Virus record (IMG/VR): IMGVR_UViG_3300035701_001471
Coordinates: 1 to 31,634 of that record
Length of the DNA: 31,634 bases
Source of the DNA: a virus
Reading direction: 5' to 3' (one strand)
The position numbers and the translations under genes are program-made. Shown here in pieces: positions 8,181 through 18,000 of the stretch (its first letter is position 1; each line of letters opens with the position of its first letter). A model generated the notes under the pieces. That model was not told the origin of the DNA. It made no database searches and saw only the letters and a list, made by a program, of their open reading frames with translations.

Positions 8181-8309
8181 TATTGAGTGAAACATGGAAT
8201 ATATCGAAGTTTATATAACCACTTGCTCTTGCGGTTTCATCTACATAACTATCTTAGACGCGACTACAGGCGCGGTCATATCCTGTATAAATACCATTTA
8301 GGAGATGCT

Positions 8310-8765
8310 ATGCCTATTAAATTACTCTCACCTATTTATAAAACATTTGAACTCACTCGTGCTGATTTGAAATATGGTAATGAAGGTGAAACAACAACCG
8401 TTACTATTAAACAGGCACGACAACATGAACACCAAAGACGACAAGACTTATTCAAACGTCTTGAGCGTCAATGGAATACAGCAGATGATCCTAATGATAT
8501 TCATCTTGTCCAAGAAGTTTCAATGGTTGAGGTATATCGAGAAGAAGCTCGTATGACAATGGTAGAGTGCAATATCATGGGTCCAGATGATAAGATTTTA
8601 TTCACAAGCCGATCTGGTAAGGAGGGTCATCCTGAACTTGCTATGAGCAAGCAACAATTTGACGAAGCCTGGGGTCAATTATTTCCAGATATTGCAGAAG
8701 AGATTGTTGAGAAGATACATGATGTAAATCTCTTGTGGGGTGGACCACAGGGGGAAGCAGTGTAG
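8310..8765 (+). CDS. Tail assembly chaperone, short form (lambda gpG-like)
   Basis: This soluble, charged 151-residue protein lies between tube and tape measure genes, where nearly all siphoviruses encode chaperones that coat the tape measure during tail assembly. I chose ATG 8310 because AGGAG lies 5 nt upstream; the frame is open back to a GTG at 8187 (also with GGAGG), which would add 41 basic residues. The protein has an N-terminal beta segment (ELTRADLKYGNEGETTTVTIK), a basic helix and a helical C-terminus (FDEAWGQLFPDIAEEIVEKI). Its end overlaps a second frame in the -1 register with a frameshift signal, which is the hallmark of this gene pair. Sequence family not directly recognised; role inferred from order plus the frameshift. 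Confidence 0.7.
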   Translation: MPIKLLSPIYKTFELTRADLKYGNEGETTTVTIKQARQHEHQRRQDLFKRLERQWNTADDPNDIHLVQEVSMVEVYREEARMTMVECNIMGPDDKILFTSRSGKEGHPELAMSKQQFDEAWGQLFPDIAEEIVEKIHDVNLLWGGPQGEAV

Positions 8766-9028
8766 CTCAGGGAATAGAGGCATTGCGGGAGGCACTATAT
8801 GAATATTATGGTGCTATCTCTGAGCTAAAGATGCTGAGTGAGTCTCAGCCACATCTCGCCTCAACAGTCAAGATACCGGATAAGCCAGAGGCATTAGTCC
8901 TTTGGGAGAAATGCCAGGCACTAAATCTACCCTTGGTAGCAGGAGGTCTGATAGATCAGCCTCATCTATGGCTTGAAGAAATTTCTATTGTGCGTGAAGT
9001 TGTCAATACTTTTAGTATGGTGAAATGA
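8735..9028 (+). CDS. Tail assembly chaperone extension (T domain), probably made by -1 frameshift
   Basis: This frame has no usable start: the first candidate is GTG 8735 with no ribosome-binding site, and the frame opens only at 8723 after a TGA. It is in the -1 register of the preceding gene, overlaps it, and ends 7 nt before the tape measure start. The fusion made by slipping at 8750-8756 would be about 239 residues, close to the size of lambda gpGT (279). The extension is helical (EALREALYEYYGAISELKML) with a possible second helical bundle (WLEEISIVREVVNTF). The T domain usually contacts the tape measure protein. An alternative is re-initiation at TTG 8783, which has a weak purine-rich upstream. 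Confidence 0.7.
   Translation: MGWTTGGSSVAQGIEALREALYEYYGAISELKMLSESQPHLASTVKIPDKPEALVLWEKCQALNLPLVAGGLIDQPHLWLEEISIVREVVNTFSMVK
8750..8827 (+). promoter_or_regulatory. Programmed -1 ribosomal frameshift signal (slippery GGGGGAA plus stem)
   Basis: Slippery heptamer G-GGG-GAA (8750-8756) lies in the reading frame of the short chaperone. After a 6-nt spacer, TAGCTCAGGGA (8763-8773) pairs with TCTCTGAGCTA (8817-8827) as an 11-bp stem with one G-U, and a 43-nt loop that may fold further. Spacer length and stem are those of known stimulatory structures. On slippage Gly re-pairs perfectly, while Glu pairs with one G-U. Confidence 0.65.
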
Positions 9029-9035
9029 GGCTATT

Positions 9036-12000
9036 ATGGTAGATGAAACCAATTTTGCTAACATGCCTTTGGGTGACTTAGAGGCATTATTCAAAGTTGC
9101 ACAAGCTTCTATGCAGAGCATAGGGTTTACTTCTAGCAACGATCCGGCGTTATTCAAAAGATACCAAGATATATCCACTGAGCTACAAAGACGCAATCAA
9201 TTAACTGCTGACCAGAATGTAGTTGCAACCAAAGGCGCAACAATACCTATCCAGGGATGGAAATCACCTAATAAACCTGGCGAAATTCCACAGACAACCT
9301 CTCCTGCTGTAACTGGTTCTGCTATAAAGTCGAAGCTTGAATTAACTGGAAAGCCAACCAATCCAGCTCTAGTGGGTAGGGGTCCAACTACGGGGCATGG
9401 AATACCCCCAGATAGTAATCAGCCCCCGAATAATCCAACTGGAGGAAATTGGGTATATCCAACCGCTCCAAGACGTGGCCGTAATCCTTATGCACCCCCA
9501 AGTATGGAGGCATTTCAAGCTAGTCTTGAAACATCTCTAAGAACTACACTTGGTGGCCCCAATAGATATGCCATAGACTATACTCAAACTGAAGCTGGTG
9601 CTCTACGTCTGTCTATTTCTCAGGTTGGTAGAAAAGGAGCTAAAGGTCCAGCCTTAGTAACAGATCTAACTCCTGGTTACAATACTCCCTTTGGCGCCTC
9701 AGTCAATCTTTTTAATCCATCAGGATGGCATGGTGTTATTAGCCCTGAAATTATAGTTAATCAACTTGGGGTACCTGGGGGTACACAAATACGTTCTCCT
9801 ATGGAAGCTTTCTCTCAATATGTTAGAGCAACCTTTAGTCCTGAAATGGCTAAATATGAGAGAAATCCTAGTAATAGATTTACTGCATTACTTGCAAAGG
9901 GAAATCGTATCGGATCGCCCGGGACTCCCTTCGGTGAAGCAATGCAACAATATCCTATAGCTGGCGGTATGGAGTGGATAGGTCCCGAAGAAACTGAATA
10001 TGGACAGGCTGCTTTTGCTAATCGTATTGCTGTTAGTATCAACCCTGCTCTAAAAGATCAGGGAGCAGTTTTGCAGAACATCTACAATCAAATTGTTGGT
10101 GGACGAGCTGCAACCAAAATGGGTATAGCTACTTCTGAGCAAATGCAATGGGCTAAAGGATATGGTTACGCTCCTATTCTTGATGAACAAAGCCGTATGC
10201 GTTTAGCTCTATTTGGGTATGAAGGTCCAGATGAAACTATTGTTGCTCCTGGTAAAGATGCTGGAAACATAATCAAACGTTTACGTATTAGACCAGTTGC
10301 TCGACCAGAAGCAGATATGATACGACTAAATGATGAAGGCCGACCAATAAAGGCTGCACCACTTCCATTAGGTGTAAATTATGAAACTGGCAAAATAGAT
10401 ACCGAAAGTATGAAAGCTCCCTACAGAGCTGGTTATCGTATCCTTGGCGCTCCTCCTGGTACCAATCAGCCTCTAGTTGGTTATGTTCAACCAGCAACTT
10501 TGTTTAGAGAAGGACCTTATTCTGGTGGCAATTTTACTTATGTAGATTTTCTCAAGAAACAAGGAATAATAGCTGCCGGGGCTGCTACAAGAATAGAACC
10601 TGATATTCCCAATCTATCTATGAGTCAATTAGCTAATGCTGAGTGGGAGTTTGGACAATACAAAGAGACTCCAGGCGAGGCTGGCGCACCGTCTACATTT
10701 GAAAGAACTAGTAACGAGCTACCTGCAGGAATGGAAGCACATTCTTCAGCTATATTAGGTTTATTGAAATACACTAATGCGGAGAACATTCCACAAACTG
10801 TACCTTTGAGATATTCTACCGAGCGTCCTATCTTCTTTACAGGGAAACCACAACTTTCTGTTGCTAGTTTTTGGAGTCCAAGCACAGGTGTAGGATTATC
10901 TGGTATGCATGAGGGAGGTAAACAACCAACTGATATTCAACAAAATGTACTTGCTGGTCAAATTGCACAAAAATTTATGCAGGGTGGTGGTGGAGTTGTA
11001 AATACTGGTACATCAGGTGAGACTCAATTTCAAATTCCTATTACGACTGAAACCGCTGTATCTGCTAAAGGTATAGTAAAAGGGCCTCTGCTTCCAATAA
11101 CCACTCAGAAGAAAGGTGATTATGATCAGCGTATCCGTATTATGCTTGACCAACAAACTGAGGTAGAACGACAGATATACGGTATAACTAACTCGCTAAA
11201 ACTTCCTGATGATCGGATGATGGGTCACTTCCTAGCTGCTACACCAACTGTAAGAGAGAAACTTGTATCTACTTTTGGGGAAACAAACCCACAACTAGCA
11301 GAAGGATTGCGCCGATACTTACGCTTCAACCAGACACAAGGAACAGCTTTTAATTATCATGGTCAAGCACTTGCAGCTACAGGGTTACCACAATCTGAAA
11401 TGATGGGGCAGATATATGCTAAGTGGACAAATCAACCATATCAATGGGAAGTATCTGCTAATCAAATGTATGGTGCTATGCGTCAAAATGTTGAGGCATT
11501 ACCACCGAGAGAACAACTACAAAGGTTCGAGTATTTAGGTAAGGTTCCAGAACGGCCCGATGCTCCCAATATGGTCAATCAGGGTCTAATGGGTTGGGGT
11601 GATCGTTATAGCTGGCAGCGTTCTATTATGCAAAGTCTTATCCAGCAACAGCAAGAAACTAATCAGATTGATATTACCACATCAACTGGTCGAAGAGCTT
11701 TTCGACAAATCTATGGCAAGAGTCCTACGCAAATATCGGAACGATTTATGCAATGGGAACCAACTAATCTGCGTGGTCAAGTTAGCTCACAATTCCCCAA
11801 GGGTGAGCCTATCTACAACTGGAAAACAGGGGGGCCAGCTGCATTTGGTACAATGGTAGCCCCTTTAGTAGCTGAACACATGGGAAGAAATGTACGACTG
11901 AATTATGAAACAATTGCTGCTCTAAATGCTGTATATCCTCAAACCGCCGATATGCTTGGTCTCGGAGTAAAACAAAAATATATTGGTGGTGAGTCTCCTA

Positions 12001-15000
12001 CAGGATACACACCCAAGGATATTCGAGCCTGGCGTGAGGTTGGAGAAGTTTCATCCTTATTGTCATCTGAGACTAACATAAATACACCACCCTTCAAATA
12101 TACAGAGCTTGACGAAAACGTAAGAGGACAAATACTTGGATGGGGTGGTACAGATTTAGGAGAACTAGATAAACTTATTGGTGGCGAAGGCCCTCTTTAC
12201 GACCCGAAATCTAAGGTTTGGTTAGAAAGACCAAGCACAATTCAGTCTATTAGTACTGTGGGTTTTCAAGGAGATATGGATGTAAAGACAGCTCTTTCAA
12301 GATGGGCTAGTTATTATCCTACAGCTATAAAGGGTATGGCGCAGGGTATGACACCAAATCTAGATCAAGGAGCAACTGAAGGAGAATATGCTCTTGGTCA
12401 AATCTACCAACATAGGGCTACTACATTTAGCTCAAAGCGTGGTGGTGTTATGCGTGATATTGCTTCAAGATATTTGGCTCAAGCTGAATATATGCGCTAT
12501 GGTGCTATCACTGGCCTTCCCTATGGTGGTGTAGCTGTTAATCGTCAGACCATAGATAGCACTCTTAGGCAATTAGCTCGCTATTCTCCTGCTATGAAAG
12601 AAGCTGGTCTTGGACCAAATTCTAAAATAGAAGATCCAAATGACCCCAATAAACGTATTAGATGGATTGATCTTGCAAAACGCCAGCTATCAGAAAATAA
12701 TTGGTTTCCTGGAATGGTAGCACGTTCACCAACAGATATACGTGAGGGTGGAGCACTAATGGCGCCTGTATTTACTCAGGAAGGTTTAGCTAAAATGGGT
12801 ATCAATTACCCACAATCCACCATGATACGAGGTAACCAAATCTCACCAGGAAGTCCACTTACTACGGGTACATTCCAGATGGGTGCTGGACAAAGTGTAT
12901 TTGGAGGCGACTTCGACTTTGATCCGGCCACAATCGCAGCTGTCATGAGTGCTGGACCTCAAGGACTAAACTTCCTTCAGGGTGGTGAAGCTGGCTTTAC
13001 TGAGTTAACCAAATACTTTGCCATGACACCAAAACAACGTGTAAGAGAGTATGAAGCTCTTCAAGCAACGGTAGGAGGTAGGGGTATTATTCCCGGCAAC
13101 GAGTTCAATCAAACTGCCAAAGAAGCTACAGACTCTATGAAGAATATACTCCTAGAAAGAGTGCTTGGTAGAAATCCTAATGCGCCAATTCCTGGTGGCT
13201 CTACTGGTATTGAGGCTGGTGCACCAGGTACGAGATCACGATACCAGGCTGCTGTTCCATATTCTGATTTATGGAATGAGGCCTCAACAGTACTTAAATC
13301 TGGTGTAAAGGGTTCATGGCAAGCATACTTACCAGCTGAATTATTCGAGTCTACTGCTGCTGGTTTAGGATGGAGTGATAAGGAAACTAATAAAGCTAAG
13401 TCTGAGCTTGGGTACTTCTATCGTGGCTACCTAGAGTCTAGTACAGGCAAATGGAAACAACGTGGTGGTCCAAATGCCATTGAAAGTATGCTACAAACTT
13501 CTATCTTCGGTGTTACTCCTTCTGGTGAATATAGATTGACAGGTAAAGAACGAGCATCAGCAGGTTGGTCAAACTTTTGGTATGGTGGCAAATCTTCTAA
13601 GGGTTGGGGGGAAGCTGGTCAAAGTTTACTTCGTAATTCAATAGGCAGACGTATGACTGGTGCCATAGCAGAAGATATTGCTAGTATGTCTACTCCATCT
13701 TATCACTTAGCCTCCTATCTAACAGCTAGTCGAGAAGAAGATGTTCCAGCTCTTCAGACGAAAATGGAGACCCTTGCTCAGCAACCAGGAATGAATCCTC
13801 AACGTGCTATTCAAACAGCACTATGGGGGCCTGGTAATGATATTGTAGGACCAGAAGCTTACTATAAGAATAACGACCCAACAATGTCGATCGGTGTAAC
13901 TTCCCTTACTCTATCAATGCTTGGTAAGAGTATGGGCTGGCTAGGTCATGGTGCGCGTACTTGGACTAATCCAGAAACAGGTGTAACTTCCTTGAGTATG
14001 CAACAAATACAGAATGAACCTATATGGTTTCATGGAAAGGTGCAATCTGTACAAGGATTGTGGCAATCACCACCCATGCAAACATCACAGATACTCTATT
14101 CCATGCTTAGAAATCAACCATCCAGACTCGGTGAAAACTATCAGAGAATAAGTGCTAACTTTTCTCCTGAGCAAATTGCTGGTGTAGAAAACTTTAGAAC
14201 TGGATTAGAAGGTCAGGGCAAAGAACCTTCTGGTTTATTGAACTACTTTTCTTCTCAATTTAGTGGCACACCATGGGCAGCAAATGAAGATATAGTAAAA
14301 GGTCAGCTTGAAGCCGATCGGTTACTCAATATAATACAAGGTAAACGCGTAAGTACCAGAGAGCAACAAGAAAATCTTGATGCTTATATAGCTGGTCATC
14401 CAACTCTTCATACAGAAGATATAGCTATGCCTGCAAATCAAGCTAGTCGAGAGATATTGGCTAATACTGAAATTCCGCTTAAGAATCTAACCAGTATACG
14501 TAGACAGAGAAGACGTGAAGAAACGATACTCAAGAAACAAGCTTCAGCAGCACCTATTGTCGAACCTGAACCTTATAAGCCATCACCTACAATATTGCAA
14601 ATGGAACAAGAAACAAAAGGTATTAGAGAGGCATGGAGTGTTGCTCCGGAAAACTCACAACAACGTGCAGACCTACTAGAAGAATATAAAATAAAGAGTC
14701 GGGCTACGGTTGAAGCACGTAGGGTTGAATACACAGCCTCAGCTCAGGGTAAATCTGATATTGAAATTGCTAATCGAGTTCAGGCTATTAGAACAGCTCG
14801 TATAGATGCTGGTCAAACTATTCCCGAGGATCTTAGTAGTATATCAATGCAAATGACAGGAGCGAAAATAGATGCTAGACCATTAACAACCGAGCAAAAG
14901 ACTAAGGCTCGTGAAACAATTGCCAAGTATGGTAATGTACAAGGACAGCCACCAGTAAGTGGCGTTGGAGCAACTATAGCCACGGCCCCACCACAAACTC

Positions 15001-18000
15001 CTACACCTCCAGTTGATCAGTTACCTACCGCTCCACTTCAAGAACCTCCACAGGGTGGAGCTGATGTATTCCCAATGATGAGGCAAAACAAAAAAGGGGA
15101 ATGGGTACAAACAGGTAAGGGTATCTCAAACCTCTCAACTGCTGGTAATTTGCTTTCAGCTCGTGGTGGTAGTGGATTAGGTGGTAGAGACTTTGAGAAT
15201 ATGAGCGTAGAAGAGCTAGCTGCTATGAGACCCGGTAGCCAGGCTACTGTCAATGTGATTCATCAGTGGGCTAATACTTCTCCGCCTGATATGTTTTCTC
15301 AAAGACAAGTAATCCAGAAGGGAATGACCGCTTTAGCAGGTTGGGTAACCAATCCAGCTGCCATGGACTTAGACAAGAATCTTAGGCAAGAGTTAAGTGC
15401 ACTTACTGGAGCTACTGCGGAGCAAGCATCAGCTAAAGATATTCCTCAATTATGGGAAGAAGGATTCAATGCTAATCGGGGTAAGGCTACTGATATTTGG
15501 CGTAAGTATCAAGGATTGATACAGACTGGTTCTAAGGTAAGTTCATCTGTAATGGCTGCTCTCAATGCTAATATAAAAGTACGAACCAATGATCCTAATA
15601 TCAATCAAGTTATTGCTGCAACAGGTCTAAATCCTGCAGATCCATTTGTAGAACAGAAGTTTGGTGCTGTTAGAAGTGGTAATGCTCCTGCTGAAGGAAT
15701 GGAGTTATATAATCAAGCAGCTGGACCACTTAACACAGCTACTATATTGAATAAAATAGGGCAAGTGTATGGTCTTAGTAAAGAGAAAATGAGTGCCGTT
15801 TCTGCTGAGGATATGGAGAAATTCAATAAAGGTCTCAGAGAAGCCTCAAGGTTGATGGAAGTGTATCAAAAGGTACAAAATGACGCAACCAAATCTGTAG
15901 AAGCGCATACCTATGCCTACGAGAAAGAGAAGGAAGTTCTACTTAAACAGAAAATACTTCCTACAGCTACAATGGCACTTGCAGAAGCAAGAGCTGATGT
16001 TAGAGCTGCCGAAGCTGAAGGTTCTGGTAAAACACCCTCAGAGATATATGCTGCACAGAGAAAACTAACTGCTGCTGAGAAGGCATATGGTACTGCGAGA
16101 AAGGCAGTACAGAGATTAGAAGCAGGAGAGGTTACAGCAGAAGGAGCGGTATCTGAAGCGGAGGGTGAAGGGGGAAGAGGTATAACTACCGAGGGTGTTG
16201 GCAAAATGTCCAGACGCTTACTTGGTGGTTTTGGTCTGATGTATTTGAAGTCTATTGCTGGCATTATCATGCAACCTACACAGATGGGTTATGCTGAGCA
16301 ACTTCAAGAACAACAAGCAGTCCAGCAAGGATATGGTAAGCGCTTTGGTGGTGTAGTACCATTTGCAAATCCAGAACAGCAATACCAACGCGCAGCTGCT
16401 ACATATGGCGGTATAGGCTGGTCACAAATCAGGCAGACACAAGCTCAAATCATGCGTGAGCAACCAAGTGTTCAGGGTGCTATTGGTATGGGTGAAGCTG
16501 GCATTGGTGCTGGTGGTCTTGTAGCTACTTTAGGATGGATGGCTGGCACACCAGTGTCATGGCCTGCCCTAGCTGCTGTAGCTGCCACTGCCGGAGTAGT
16601 TTCGGCTGGTATCAATATCTATGGTGCTAAGAATCAACCAGAAAAGAACGCAATTACTTTAGCATCTCAAGAAGCTTCAGGAGCTAATCCAACACCTGGA
16701 TACTGGGATTTCAAACAAATATTTAATTGGTCTAACTATGGATTTATGCAAGATAAAGAACGTCAAACTCCTATGGTTGATATGCTTAGAAAGATGCGTC
16801 AGTATCAAGAAGGTGGTGGTGCTGATCTACGAGGTTTCTTAGCACAGGAAGGGGTTGAAGGGAATATTGATACCAATAAATATATGGCTATGTATCAACA
16901 AGTACAAGCTTCACAGTATCCTAATATACCAATGGAGGGATTAGTTGGAGCACAGGGATTACAAGATCAATATAAGATGATGCTTACTGAGGGTGACTAT
17001 GGTTCTCGTGCGATACTTGCAACTGGCATAGCCCAGGGTATACCCTATGAACAAACTGCAATGCTTGCAGCTTACTCGCCTAGTAGAACCTTTGAGCAAC
17101 AACAACAAGCTGTTGGTCAAACTATACAGAACTGGCTTACACAAGCTCAGGGTCTAACTCAATCTGAGATAACTAAAACCGAAATTGGGGCAAAACGTTT
17201 CCAGCAGTTGGGATTATTTGCACCTAGGTTCCCCGAGCCTACACCAGAAAGAACATATACAGTTCCTAGTTATGGAAAGTCTCGAGAAGATGTAATTCGT
17301 GAACAAGCAACTCGACAGCAACCGCTATCCAATGCAGCATATAACCAAGCTGAAGCTTTGAGATTAGGAGCTGGTCCACAAACCTTTGGTCAAGTAATGA
17401 GCAATGAATATCCCAATAAGTATATGCCTGGATATGGTACTGCTACTGCACCAGCCCCAACAGCAATAGAGATAGCACAATTCAAGGCAAATGCTCAAGA
17501 GTGGCAAGCTGCTCAACCATCATGGCAAGGGGTTCCATTCATAAATAAAACAGAAGTAAGAATTCCAGCTCGTGATTTACAGAAAGAGTATCAAGATATA
17601 TTAGCAAATCTTCCTGAATATCAAAATACACTCATACAGGCTGATTGGGCTAGATATACCTCTCGTAAAGTAATGGGGCTTCCCGAAGTCTCTCCTGCTG
17701 CAACTACAGAAGAACTTACACAGAAATATGGTGGTACTCTAACAGAAGAAGAGATAGCAACTCGGATGCGTGAGGATCAGAGACAAGCTTTACGCACCCA
17801 GGCACAAGAACAGGTATGGGGTGGATGGCAGGCACTTGGCGTTACAAATCCAAATATGATGCCGACTGAAACTGCAACTTACGGACAACTACAACAGCAG
17901 ACGGCACAATTGCAGTTTGGTAATGCCTTCTCACAAACTATGATGAGTGGTGGCATGGAAGCCACACTAGCACAAGGTTTTGGTGGCGCTTTTGGTCTTA

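Noticed and set aside
8263-8291. Promoter with TATAAA at 8286-8291 before the chaperone gene
   Set aside because: No -35 at a proper distance, and transcription would start almost on the ribosome-binding site.
8757-8830. tRNA-like stretch GTAGCTCAGGGAATAGAGGCA resembling a D-arm
   Set aside because: No acceptor stem, anticodon arm or GGTTCRA-type T-arm follows. The pairing is better explained as the frameshift stem.
15917-16270. 117-residue minus-strand ORF inside the tape measure gene
   Set aside because: Antisense to an Ala/Glu coiled-coil region; Ser/Pro/Ala-rich shadow composition and no ribosome-binding site.
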